From Macrocybe gigantea (taxonomy: Eukaryota; Basidiomycota; Agaricomycetes; Agaricales; Callistosporiaceae), in contig SJRY01000075.1 in NCBI GenBank assembly GCA_011319805.1, positions 62,001 to 126,000 on the forward strand: 64,000 nucleotides of DNA, given 5' to 3'. The notes under the pieces were generated by a model that ran no database searches, was not told the DNA's origin, and worked only from the letters and a program-made list of their open reading frames with translations. Positions within the stretch are counted from its first letter, which is position 1. Every line of letters starts with the position of its first letter. Positions 31,517-43,260 of the stretch are shown one piece after another. A program made the translations under genes and the position numbers.

Positions 31517-34500
31517 CTATTGGGAACTTCGAGACCAGCCCGGTGGTGGTACCGTAACGGGATAACTAAGCGTAGCAATGCGATAAGCCCAGAAGCTCCA
31601 GGAAGTTCGGAACAAAAGAAAAGCACACCTAACTGTCTCGCCTAACCCTTTTTCTCTCTCGACCCGCAGGTCAAAGGTAAGTTCACCTGATCTTGGGTTC
31701 CAATCGATTTGACACCAGTTCCGCCGGCCCATTATAAACTTTTGCTTCCGAGGGGATCCATTTGTCTCCGTTTGGAAAAGAGGGATCTACCGTTTTCAGT
31801 GTTCATTCATTTTCGCCCCCCTAAGCATTGCGTAGAAATATGCGCACCATGGTCTCATCTGTCTCTAAGTGGTGTAACGTTTTGTGTATCTTCGTCGCAA
31901 GCGAGGAAACCATCGCAATCACTCCTGCCGGACTATGAAAAGAAAGCAGTGAGTATCAGATAACCACGGTGCAGAAGTTGAGCAGTCTTACGGTGGCGTA
32001 TTCACAATGGCACCTTCAACCCCCGATTAGTGATCAGGTGCCTCTCGGGAAGACAGAGAGAATGGGCTTACTAGTCACAATGTTTAGCATGTAGCGATAA
32101 TCTGCGACTGGCTGAACTTCTAGCTTCTGTTTGCCCTTCAGGGTCTTTAGGACGCCGACAGCACCACAATGGACATCGCCGGATAAGAATGTGATTCGAA
32201 GATGTTGCATCTTGGCCACAAGTTGGAGTTGCTCGATTAACCAATTCCGCTCTTTCTGTAGTCAGGGACTTTAGTCGTCAAGATCATGGCCAGATGGAGT
32301 TGAGGGCAACATACTTTGTGATGTCTTGCGGTCCAATGATCGTTCTAAGCGTGATGGTAAGTCTAAACGGGGACGCTGAGTCTCCCGAGACGTACGAGGT
32401 CATCCAGCAACTCTGCCTCGGCGTTGAATTTGTTTACAAAGCCTGAAAGACCCATGGTCCCTGTTCTTCCAAGAGCAACAAAGGGATTCAACTTTGAATC
32501 CAAAGCAGTCTCAAGAAAAACCATTCGGGGATATGCAATCGGGATCCCTAATGATGACTGTCAGGTAATACATTGATGGTGGTCGGGGAAATTTTACCGA
32601 GTTGGACGATAAGATGTTCTACCGATGACGGAAGTTGCGATATTCGGGCAAATACTTTTTGATACTCCAATGCGCTACAGACTTGGTCTTTCCTACGCTC
32701 GGCCCTTGAAAGCAAGTCAGCAGGGAGTGGCAAGTCCAAAGGGGCCGAGTAAACCTCACCTACAGTCCATCATAAGAATGTAACACTGCGGGCCAAGGTA
32801 TGACAGGAAAGAATGGGATGGACTCCGCACATAACGACCCTCTTCGCCAAAGATGACGGACCTGTCCAAGTGTTGGCCAGGTGCATCGGATCTCCCATCA
32901 ATATCATCTGATAGCAAATCCGTTCCATGTCAGCGAACTGCAAGGAGGTGTAGGGAGTTCCTAGACTTTTTTTACCATTAATGAAGCATTGAAAGAGCAG
33001 GAAAAAGAAATATCCTCTCTTCCCAATACTGTCATTTTGGTGTTAAATCAACAAGAAAGGACCGAAGGTAAGTAAACACAACTTACAACTGGAATATAGG
33101 TGACATTTGGAGGTCGTCGGGGTCTAAAGGATGAGAATAAACCGTCAGAACGCCTCGATCTTGCCTCGAGCCGTTACTCACAACTCCCGTACCCATCAAT
33201 CTAGAAAGTCAATGAGATAATGTAGAGCGAGAAATGGAAGACAACTTACAATATCTAATAGTTCGAAAGTGCAGGTTGAATGCATGAGATTAGGTATAGT
33301 GTATATCAGACGAACACTTGCCGTGATCATCTGCGAAGACGGTTATGGTTGTTATATGGATCTGAGTATCGACGAGATGTAAGTATGCATACCACACATA
33401 TTCAGCATCGGTCTGAGGGTGGAGGTAAAGATATGAGATATGGGCATTATCAAAGACTACGGAGAAAGGCACATACATGGAACAATTCGCTCGGGCGAAG
33501 GCACCGGTGCGGAATACCTGGCAATAGTGATTGAAGTAATATCTGTCTATGGCCGCCGCAATCTCTTTTTTGAGAGGATAGGCTTTTTTCTCCTCAGGTT
33601 TGAGCTTGGTAACCCAGTCTTGCAATTCAGGTTCACGCATCATGCTTGTAGAAAGTCATGTGTTATCTGGCGTGACTAAATTGTAGAACTTAAAGATACC
33701 AACCCGTCGCAATACAACTGGTCACCTCCACCAACCAGGACATGGAACGGTCGTTCGGCGTGCTTGCTGAGAAGATCCATCCACACAGGATCATATCCTG
33801 ATTGGAATCCCGGGCCTCGGAAGTCGTCTGGGTTGACGCCGGCCGAGAAACCATTGCACTGTGAAAAAATCAATCATATGAGGGACACGGGACTGGATGA
33901 AATATAACACACAGAGTAGGCTGCCCATCTCATGTTCTCCGATCGACCGGGAACGAAAAATTCGAGCTGTTGGCCAGAATTGATAGAGTAAGTGATAGCC
34001 ATTTCACGAGGGCCTAGTGGTATTTCGATGAGGAAGCGCCAGAATGTAAAGGTGCTAGGAGACGAGAATAGTTCCAGTATTGCTTGACTCGAGACATAAA
34101 CAAAGCTACATACCCTCCGAGCCCAGCATACACCCAGATTTCCTGGCCGGGGACAATTTCCTTGCGCAGATTCGGACCAGGTGAGCGAGAATTATTGCCA
34201 TTCAAGGAGTTGGACATTTTGGGGGATGTGGGAAAGACAGTGGAATAGGGATCAGCTGGGTGAGGTCCCAGGTCTATCGAGCGTGCGGTGAAGCGACTGC
34301 TAGAAACAGTGCGTTTATCCGGATCCCAGGAATAGGTGAGAGTTGGGTGTGGATCGTAAATGGAGCCGGAGTCTGCAGTAACGATGAGCACCGCGCCGCG
34401 CCATATGCCATGTTCATCCACGGTGTCGTAGCTTGTTTAAAGTCTGAGCAACACGAAATCCGTAGGAGCGGGAGGTGCGACATACCGGAGGAGGGGACCG

Positions 34501-34953
34501 ACCATGAACTGCGCGTGAGGCATTGTATAAGAGGGAGAGGGTCTATGGCAGGTAATAACTGACGGGGACGTAGGTGACGTACTTGCAGATGCGGATTCAT
34601 GCGCGCTACCCGCAACGCCTGAGACCTCTCAACCGCGGTCATGTGAGTTAGCTCGATAGGGGTGATTGAGGACGACGAGGACTGCTGGCGGACATGGTTG
34701 TATGCGATGTTGTCCTTGGGTGGAATTGGAGGTGGTGGTGGCGTATGTGGGTGGGCCGGTGGTATACGGAAACCACCAATGAAATTTTCAGGCATAGGCC
34801 CGATGTCATCGACGCTGTCACGGCGGTCATTCGTCAGTCTGTAGCTGAGCCGTTGTTCCTGGTGATACTCAGATGAGGCAATGGCTATAAATTCGGAGTG
34901 TATGATGATACCTTGCGATCGCGACGCTGAGCATGCCATCCAGGATTATCCAT
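31517..34953 (-). CDS. PhoD-like metallophosphatase
   Basis: A fungal PhoD-like phosphatase of the calcineurin-like metallo-superfamily. It starts MDNPGWHAQRRDR at 34953, with a Pro/Ser-rich N-terminus (HTPPPPPIPPKDN). Then come GQEIWVYAGLGG, a beta-rich region with RWAAYSCNGFSAGV, and the metal-site motifs VLVGGGDQLYCD (near 33720) and MCDDHDIIDGYGSYPDDL (33412-33090, from microexons). LSGDVHCGAVGVLKT (near 32180) supplies the last metal ligands, and the C-terminus reads TFDLRVEREKG ... VPPPGWSRSSQ with stop 31517-31519. At least a dozen introns. No clear signal peptide or membrane helix. Substrate unknown. The gene converges on BRE2, about 300 bp away. Confidence 0.85.
33090..33412 (-). other. 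Cluster of five microexons, one intron of GC-AG type
   Basis: Within the PhoD-like gene: exons 33412-33393 (20 nt), 33330-33322 (9 nt), 33254-33250 (5 nt), 33200-33182 (19 nt) and 33123-33090 (34 nt). The 9-nt exon ends before GCAAGT, the consensus GC donor, at 33321-33316. Joined, they read IPMLNMCDDHDIIDGYGSYP with all phases matching. Confidence 0.75.
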
Positions 34954-35101
34954 TGTGCGAACGGACGGAAGGAATGAGGAGCAGTCTAACCTATATATTG
35001 GGCCGAGGCGAGTGATTGGCAGTGTTAATGCGGTGTTTGCACAGGTCGACGTCATGATCGAATTATCCAAAAGGAAATATTAGTCATCCAGGTATTCGTA
35101 A

Positions 35102-37053
35102 TCACCCGACATGCTCAACCACAGTCGTCACGAGCTTTCCGTCCTTCACCACAGTGCGTAGCATCTCTGGTACAGCCTGTTCATCGAACACACCATCCTC
35201 CTCGCCATCTATCGGAAGACTGACATTGATCGCACTGCATTTCGCAGTCGTGATCTCTGCAGACAAACTCTCCCTCGATAGGTAGATCTGCCCCGAATCC
35301 GATGTGTCGATCTGGATCATTGGGGCGGACCTTATCACTTGGATCACAAATGATGGCGAGCGCGTCACAGAAATAGACGAGACAACCGAGTATACAAGGA
35401 TCGACACGTTCTGGCAATTCACTGCACCAAACAATATTTAGTCCACAGACATGCTCATTCCGCTAGACTTACCGAGAGTCACCGCGTTGACTTTGCCCTT
35501 GATCACGACCGTCGTATGCCTGCATGAGTAGACATTCACAGACTGACTGATTTCTACGTTCTCTAATGTCAGTGCCGGCTCGTTCTCTTGGTATTCCTTG
35601 GAGGAAGCGTCAAGCCAGGCGAAACAAGAACAAGACATTGAAACGTACAATCATCCATTTGTTTCCCTCTAGTGCAAACTTTGGAGGCTTCTTTCCCGCC
35701 AGGGCTTGCGGTTTCGATGGTCTGACTGGCTTCTTGGCTGAGACCAATCGTTTTATCAGATATGATTATCACATCACCAAACATATCCACGTTACCTCCG
35801 GACCCTGATGTAGTAGGCACGACGCTACTTACGCGCAGAGCGGGATTCTTGTGTGTCATCTCACTCTTGTCAACCTTCCGCAGTCCTTTCGTGACTTCTT
35901 CACCTCTATTCAACTGCTCGAAAACCGCAGCTACACCGCCAGCGGCCGGTGCAAGAGCCGCTGCCGGTGGCGGTGGCGGTGGCGGAGGTGGGGAGGCGCT
36001 GTTGGAGCCGCATGATGAGCTTGGAAGGCGGTGACTGACACGCCCTATTTCTCAAGCCGATCAGGTATAAGAGACTACTTCTCCATGATGTATGCTTACC
36101 TGAGCGTTCCACGCCAATCCTGTAGTGTGGTACTTGTTAACATATTTGCGCAATTCCTCTATGAGCCCAACATAAGCCTTGACCCATTCTATGTGTTTCA
36201 CATCCCTAAGGCAAACATTGAGTCCATCACGTTCCTTTGAGGTTCAAAGCTATAACTTACTTTGACTTGAACTCTTGCATCACTTTGTTGCCATAATACG
36301 TAACTGAATCCTTAATTTCCACAATGTAGGCTCCCGGTCGGGCCTATGATCGTGGAATAAGGACATAATCTCTGTTTCCAGGTAGGCAACTCACGTTGAC
36401 CACCCAGCCCACGACGGGTCCGCCTTCCCCGATAATTGTCAAATGCGTAAACCAGTCTCTATCTCCTCGGTTGGCTTCCTTGGCACGCGAGATGGCCTCA
36501 ATGTCGGTTTGCAAAGGAGTCAGAAGACGCTCAAACGTCTTTTGATCCGGCTTTTGGCAAGCAGCGCTAATGCGCAGCAGTTCCCGGATATCTTGGTGCT
36601 GTTTTTCGACTAGTCTGACCTGTCCGATGGCATAGTCATAAGATGCACGAAATGCAAGCCTAGGTGCACATAGATACACGTAGACAAGCACAAGACTTAC
36701 GATGTCGATCACGTTGCGTCCCGCGAAGGATGCCGTCAATTCGACGAAAGGCTTAAGCTTCGCATTGACGACGGTTTCATCGAATGCAGTCACGCTTTCG
36801 GGGTCCTTAGCTGGGCCTACAGATTGTGCAAGAGATTCTGCTGGTGGTGGTGGAGGCGGTGGCGGCGGAGGAGGGAGCGCTTGTCCGCCCTCCCGGGTAG
36901 CTTCGCGCGTAGCGCCCGCGGCACTGGTCACCGCTTGAGGACCTGGTTTGGACCCACATCCCGCTCGTACAGTTGAGCGACATCCTCAATCCGAGAGGTC
37001 GCGGCTTCAAGGCTGGATCGGCAATCAGGTTTTGCAGATACGGGACACGACAT
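35102..37053 (-). CDS. SRV2: Adenylyl cyclase-associated protein (CAP/Srv2)
   Basis: Recycles cofilin-bound ADP-actin and, in fungi, binds adenylyl cyclase. Order: N-terminal cyclase-binding helix starting MSCPVSAKPDCRSSLEAATS (ATG 37053); a 10-proline run after it; the helical HFD domain (VEKQHQDIRELLRIS; ANRGDRDWFTHLTIIGEGG); a second polyproline stretch near 35980; a WH2 motif (TKGLRKVDKSEMTHKN); and the C-terminal beta-helix CARP domain (LENVEISQSVNVYSC; NCQNVSILVYSVVSS; GQIYLSR) ending TTVVEHVG at 35102. The N-terminal frame needs a -1 shift near 36960 to join the proline run, probably a missing base. Two polyprolines are more than usual and could bind profilin or SH3 proteins. Confidence 0.93.
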
Positions 37054-37207
37054 AATGAAATTTTTACCGCTTGATTATTGTGGCTAGAGAATAGAGTCCT
37101 CCAGACATATTGAACAAGTGTTCGCGAAGTGACAGCGCTGAAGACACGTTATTTTAGTCGACGAATAGTAATTGCAGCTAATAGCATTGTTTATATTTAT
37201 TGATTCC

Positions 37208-38389
37208 TCATTGACAGCCACTATCCTCTAATGAAATCGTCTCACTCTCGAAATTTTTCTCGGCTTTTTTCTTTGCCTTTTTCTTACGTTGCCTTTCCCT
37301 TTCGCGTTGCTTTGCTTTCAGTACGTCGTCTTTCGACAGGCCTGGATTGTAGAGCCTGTCCAGCTACCGTGACGACACCAAAAGCAGCCATTCATGAGCA
37401 TCAGGACGTCAGATGTAATAGTGAGGGCCAAGCCCTTTACTCAACCTTTTCAATCAACAGCTTGCGAGCTTTCCGTCTGTTGAGGGCCAGAGATCGCGTT
37501 TCTTGACAAGAAACACGAATCCCGGTGGGCTTATGGAGGAGCTGAACGTTATTCTCCGTTTTGTTAATGGATTGCCCGCCCTTTGGGACGTATTGTTCAA
37601 CACAATCTCTATGTTTCCGATGTATCCCTGGGCAACATACCGGTCCACTACCTCGAACGAAGGATTCTTCCAAATCTTCCTCCCGCAACTCGGGTATCAC
37701 TCGTTCTTTGTGAGCCTTTTTGAGTGCGGAGAAATTGAGCCGTTGCGGAAGACGAGTGGTATCATTGGGCGGAAGGACACCTGTGGAAGAGCTGGGCGTC
37801 AGCTCGCCTGTTAGAACAGAACAAAACCTAGCAATAATACACGCACGTCCGTTGCTGAGCCTTTTCTTTCTTTCTCATCCTACGATCCGACTGCTCGGGT
37901 GCAGGATTCTTGATCGTATCGTTAGATCCCAACTCGGTATCCTTCGTGAACGTTAGTCCTGGAAGGCACTTTAGCGAAGAGCCATTCGAATTTAGCGCGG
38001 TACATACTCCAAGTCTCAGTGGCGTCGGGTGCGTCCGCCACTTTGACCGCTTGTACGATATTCTTCCTTAGGACGTCGGCCATTTCCCTTGACAGTTGTA
38101 TCTGCTCCTCGTATGCCTTTAAATCTGTCACGTCGCGGCCGCCGATGCATCTGCACGCATTTTGGCGCGGAATGCTTCAAAAGACGTGAGACGGTCCGTT
38201 TTAAATATTCAAACAAGGTCGATTTCTGGTACACACCGTTGAACATCCGATCATCTCCTGTTTGTTTTCTGATGAATGAGGGCCAACTATGGATGGGTCG
38301 AACGCACCAGCAAAGGTGAAAGAAGCTGCCCGGTAGAGGTTACGGTATGCTGCCCGAGCGGAGGCTTTCAACGCCGACGAAATGGACAT
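37208..38389 (-). CDS. Probable fusion: LYR complex III assembly factor (Mzm1-like) + GGQ release-factor-like protein
   Basis: The N-terminal half (ATG 38389) reads SARAAYRNLYRAASFTFAG, an LYR motif, then AYEEQIQLSREMADVLRKNIVQAVKV and TKDTELGSNDTIKNPAPEQS, as in Mzm1/LYRM7, which protects the Rieske protein during complex III assembly. The second half reads VIPELREEDLEESFVRGSGPGGQS and TENNVQLLHKPTGIRV, a class I release-factor domain with GGQ (37580-37572), as in C12orf65/MTRFR, ending in a basic KQRERERQRKKKAKKK tail, stop 37208. A 55-nt intron (37846-37792; GTGCGT, CTAAC branch, CAG) joins both in frame. If it were retained, an Mzm1-only stop occurs at 37828. A -1 break near 38130 needs correction. 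Both halves are expected in mitochondria. Confidence 0.75.
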
Positions 38390-38541
38390 GTTGCAAAAGC
38401 AATAGTTGGTGACTGAGTTACTTAAATATAATCACCTTGCAAGGGATGACCCAATTTAGGGTTAAGGTTTAGGGCATCATGCCCTCCTGAATTCCGAGTC
38501 CAAGTTGCTTCCGTGAACGCCGAGCACATAGTAGGGTTCGA

Positions 38542-39991
38542 ATGTCCTTTTCGACTCGGACTGCCGCTCATCCACAATACCAGCCCGCTGCATACTCGAG
38601 CACCTCCAGAGTCTCTGGCCGTGTCTCATACCCGAAGTTTCTCCCTTTCTCAGACTCACTTTTGCTCCAGTTACGTTGGACCTGGCACGGCCTTTATGAC
38701 GCGTTTCGCTGGAATGTTGTATTTTCTACCATCGCAAAGTGTGTCATTGTGCTCTTGACTTCTACTTTAACAGCAGCCAATGATCATTGCCTTAGTGATG
38801 CCGAGATACGAGCTAATGTCTACAAATCTGCCCTGCTCAACACCTTGTCGTTGATCTCAATATATACCTTCGATTTCCTGCTAGCTCCTCTTGTTCACGA
38901 CCAGCAGAAATGGTTTAGCAGGAATATCGGTTGGTTCTACCAAGTTCTCTGGCTCTTTCCTGTCATCGGAATCTCTTTCTATCTGAATGTCAGTCTCACT
39001 TTCGCTCGCTCTTCCTGATCAAACTACTTACTGCTCTTTGCAGAGTACATGGTGTTCTCTAATTGCTAAAAGGACATATACCTTGCAATACGGAACCCAA
39101 GCTGCTGTGCAGCCTTCTACATACTCTGGGATGCTTACCGCTATCGCAACATCTGCATATAGAGTCATCATGGTGTTCACTTCCCTGGTCGTGTCGTTTG
39201 GCCTTCAACAAGTTCCATACATAGGGCCAATAGTTGGATTCATGTTTATGTGCTGGATGGATTCGTGAGTAATCCAGTGCACGTACCCGTATGTCACTCA
39301 ATAGATCCCTCAGGTACTACTGCTTCGAGTACGTTTTTCCTGATTGGTCTGAAATGGCCAAATCGTTTAATGAACAATCAATAGGTTCGTCTGGATCGCG
39401 CGAAGTCATTCGCTTTCCCGGCGAGTTCGTCACCTTGAAGAGCGATGGGCATACTACTTTGCCTTCGGTCCGTCCATATTTCGTGTCACATAATTTGTGA
39501 GGCTGACCCTTCGGTGCTTTCAGGGTTGCCGTCTGCAGCAGTTTGCACATGGGGAACCGGTTTAGCAAATGCGGCTATTTTTGCTCTCATCTTTCCCGTG
39601 GTAGGTTTTTACGACAGCAATTGTTATCGTAGATATGACTGAGATCTGAATCTAGTATATCATTTTGGCCATGCACGCCCGGCCGGTGCCAGTCGATCCT
39701 TATAATCCTCATCTCAATTCTTCGGGCTCAGTCCACCATCCCTCTCCTTTTATTCCAATCCGACTCCCTGTTTTTGCCCTTGTCATCTGGCTGAATGATC
39801 TGCTAGTCAGGGTGATAAGCCTTGGCGGCCGCGGTCCCCCAAAGAATCCCAATAGTACTACTAAATGGAGTGACACTGCGGAGAGCGCCGAGGAAGGCAG
39901 TAACACAGAGCATAAACCTACTCCCAATCAACGAGCAACTACTCGCACAGTGAAAAGCCGCGTGAACATTGGAAGGCGTAAACTGGATTGA
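38542..39991 (+). CDS. EI24-family membrane protein
   Basis: A multi-pass membrane protein of the EI24 family, linked in animals to ER, autophagy and nuclear-pore roles. Exon 1 encodes LRWTWHGLYDAFRWNVVFST and two or more membrane helices (SIYTFDFLLAPLV; FYQVLWLFPVIGISFYLN). The next exon has VIMVFTSLVVSFGLQQVPYI and GFMFMCWMDS, and then YYCFEY. The EI24 signature SRRVRHLEERWAYYFAFGLP is near 39400-39470, then TWGTGLANAAIFALIFPV and the last helix LPVFALVIWLNDLLVR. The C-terminus is a charged cytosolic tail. The junction after YYCFEY is uncertain. It is divergent from the LYR fusion gene (152 bp apart) and convergent with SEN34 (66 bp apart). Confidence 0.82.
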
Positions 39992-40057
39992 TCCATATCG
40001 AAGACGGTAGAGAGCAATCTTCCTCCACTTCCTCGCAATCATATTAACGAGGGCCTA

Positions 40058-41258
40058 TTATCCAAAGCCTGCCCATTCAATCGATAAATATGACACTTCC
40101 TTTTCCTTCTTTTCGCCGTCCCAACAGCATAGGAGATGCGCTTTTTTGGTGGCGGTACCCAATCTCCCATGTGCCACAATTTCCATTGGTCTGAGGGCTG
40201 TCGATGGCCCTTCTAGCACTGTAGCCGCAAAATGGGAATGGTAACGCAAAGGATCACCTAATGGCGGAGTATGAGAATCATTGTCAATATAACGATTTGC
40301 ACGTCAATACCTGGATAGACGAGATAATCCGCGCCAAATTTAATTCCGACCCCCATGAAGTATCCCTTTTCCCATAGATCTCTGAACACGGCACATCGTG
40401 CTCGCTCCTGTAGAGTCAATGGATAGTCCCAGATGTCGGCCTTGCGTGCTGACTCGAGAGTACTGTATGATTTCTCAGTGTCACTGTACCATTTCAGACT
40501 GGATGATTCTGTTGGCACGACAATTGTGTGGAACATTGTAGCCGTCTTCGCTGATGAAGCATCCCGGTTCGGCATTGTGGACAGCGAGGGATTAATTGAC
40601 CCCGAGTTTTCTGTCCCATTTCCTGCTGTTGAAGGTGTTGCAGATGGTGGAGGTGCAGCGGGTGTAATTTTGTCACTTCCGTCGCCTTCCGTCAGAGCTC
40701 CTACAAGATCATCCGAAGGCGTTATTGCTGATTCTTCCAGCCGTTTCTCCTCTCGCCTGCGTCTCCTCTCGAGTGCCTCTGCAGAGATGGCACGAGTAAA
40801 TTTAGCGCTCTCGGACGCACCCTTGGTCTCATTCATCGCAAGCTGCCGTCGCACGGAATCTTGGTATTCGGAATTCCATTCCTTCAATTGCTCGGTTGTC
40901 GGACGGTCATGGGCATTTGGATCGTCTACAAGAACTGCGATACCTGGAAATGCCGATGAAGACGTGAAAGATCGCACTTTTCTGATTGTCGTACCTTTTT
41001 GGATAAGCAAGACGACCTCCTCTGGCATAAGAACCAGAGGGACTCCGAGGAACACATTTTGCTGAGACAGATGAGGCAAGGTTCCGAGCAAGACGCCGCC
41101 TATGTGGTGCTCTGAACGGAGCCGCGCAATGTCTGCGCAAGGCATGATTATGCATATACCAGCGCATCGTTTACAATCCACACTTTACCATCAACGTCCC
41201 AAACATATGCTTTTTTATTTGCTATCCGAAGCGGTATGCGGGACGAGGCAACTGACAT
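40058..41258 (-). CDS. SEN34: tRNA-splicing endonuclease subunit Sen34
   Basis: Catalytic subunit that cuts the 3' splice site of intron-containing pre-tRNAs. ATG 41258 begins MSVASSRIPLRIANKKAYVW. After an intron comes DIARLRSEHHIGGVLLGTLP, then an intron before GIAVLVDDPNAHD. A long charged, disordered linker follows (EALERRRRREEKRLEES). The nuclease domain is YPLTLQERARCAVFRDLWEK, GYFMGVGIKFGADYLVYPG, an intron, then DPLRYHSHFAATV and LGTATKKAHLLCCWD, stop 40058. The Tyr, His (YHSHF) and Lys (TKKAH) of the catalytic triad are all present. It shares a 129-bp divergent promoter with the esterase at 41388. Confidence 0.93.
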
Positions 41259-41387
41259 GGGAAGCCGTGACAAGAAAGGTTGATCATGTGAGTGGCAAGG
41301 ATATTGATTAGATCTATTCCCAGCTGCAACAGATATCCAGCTATTTATCCCTCTCCGCCTGCTGTATCGTCTACAGTTCATTCGATT

Positions 41388-42316
41388 ATGGGCGCGAGAG
41401 TTCAGGATGTAATCATGCTCTTTGGAGATTCCATCACGCAAGGAGGCTGGGAAGATGGCAAAGAAGGATTTGGGCAACGGCTTTCACGTTCGCATCTAAA
41501 TCAGTGGATATACGGTGCGAACTGACTGTTCAAACATATTCTAGACGTCTACGCAAGAAAACGAGATGTTCTAAACCGTGGATTATCTGGATACAATACT
41601 GAATGGGCTATGCCCGTTTTCGAACGGGTGTGTCCTATTCACGATCTATTCAAAATTTGGACTTGAATAAGCATTCTTCGCGACTAGTGTCTCGTAAAGA
41701 AACATGAATCTGCGAATATGCCCAAAATAAGGATACTAACGGTCTGGTTTGGTGCAAATGATGCCTGTCTGAAGCATTCCGCCCAGCATGTTCCGCTTAA
41801 TAAATTCACCTCCAACCTTCGCCAATTCGTGGACATGATCCAGTCTTCTGACTCACCGTATCATTCGCCGGAAACACGCATCATTCTCATGTCACCGCCC
41901 CCGTGAATACATACCAACGGGGAGCAGATCTGTCTTCGAGAGACCCGCCGCTTGCGTTGGATCGGGATTTTGACACAACTAGGCGATATGCAAATGCGGT
42001 AAAGGAGGTTGCTGTAGAGAAAGGCGTGGCATTTGTGGACATTTGGACCGCATTCTGGAAAGGTGCTGGGGAAGATGAGAGATCTCTGAGTAAATTCTTG
42101 TGGGATGGACTTCACCCAAACAGGGAGGGTTACGCGGTGAGACCCCTTCCGCGATTCCTGACATCGCCGATATGCCCATTGACTTGCCGCAATCTTAAGC
42201 TCGTCTATGACGGGATAATGAGTGCTATTCGAGAAAGGTATCCCGAGGAGCACTACGACAATGTTCCCTTTGTTTTCCCTCCCTGGCTTCAAGTCTTTCA
42301 AGATAGCATCGCTTAA
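41388..42316 (+). CDS. IAH1: SGNH esterase, isoamyl-acetate hydrolase (Iah1-like)
   Basis: GDSL/SGNH-family esterase; yeast Iah1 hydrolyses acetate esters. ATG 41388 starts [20 protein letters not shown], where Ser of GDS is the nucleophile. After an intron [16 protein letters not shown] gives the block II Gly. [10 protein letters not shown] has the block III Asn, and [13 protein letters not shown] has the Asp-His pair of block V. The C-terminus is [16 protein letters not shown], stop 42316. About five exons. No signal peptide is seen, so it is probably cytosolic. Confidence 0.9.
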
Positions 42317-43260
42317 TAGCGATGGACATTACTAACAAACGGTCCTACTATTTCAGAGGACTCTTGAGCAATTTCGAATCATAGACTTCGGAGATGATAA
42401 TATTCGGTGATAATCAAAAAAGACAAAGGATGATGGAACGGCGCGCTGAGATCTCTGTTCTTTACGAAATCGTCGCCAGGCACTTGAACACGGTCACGTG
42501 AGAAGTTGAACATGTGCCAACGCGGGCCAAATAAAAGACTGACATACCGGGAAAGACATTGCTGAAGACCGCCCTTCCGTGGCATTTCTGCGTTCTGCAC
42601 CTGGAGGACTGGGTTTTCTTACTCTCCGCATCCTTGGCTATCCATAGACACCATTTTCTCGTTTTTTGGGTGAGTATATGATCGCTTGCGTGCTGATATC
42701 ATATCGAAGCAGACTCATTTCGGCAGGGGCTGACGGTTTGGACCCACAGTTGTCCACAAGCTTGGTTCACTTACTCTTTTCGTTCGAGACGTGAGAATCT
42801 GTAACTTCAACCCGCTTGACCACAGCCCGCTTTGTCCTCCATCAGCTTCCCCACTCATTCTCCTCTGTTTCCAACTAGGCACGGCCTCCTCCGTGAACAC
42901 GTTCTTTACACCTCAAGGTTTGTCCATTCCATGCCTGGGAAATAGTCGGTGTGGCCATGTCCAACCCCGCTGGGCGAACCACATGGTCGGTCAACTTGTG
43001 GCCCACTTCGGTGGACAATGGTGCCCGTGTCCCGATCTCGACTCTCCCACTCCAAACAGGCCAAGTTACTGACGTCCATTGTCTCAGTTGGCTCGTTATA
43101 TATAGTAGGCTTGTCCAGCGGCGTCCCGGACTTCAGGGCCTCAAAACACTGGTCTGTCCTTGTGGTCTATCATCTCTTCTCTGGGCACTGACAGACGTCC
43201 CCTCTCTCTCCCTGATCCGCGCTGTTAAACAACTCTCACCTCAATCACCACTGGATCATC
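42317..43260. other. Intergenic region upstream of CDC25
   Basis: About 940 bp with no gene recognised. Small ORFs lack protein-like composition. It probably holds the 3' end of the esterase gene and the promoter and 5' leader of CDC25; CACGTG-like or MCB-type clusters were not found. Confidence 0.4.

Noticed and set aside
40433..41065. 210-codon plus-strand ORF
   Set aside because: Antisense to SEN34, whose catalytic and N-terminal motifs are clear on the other strand.
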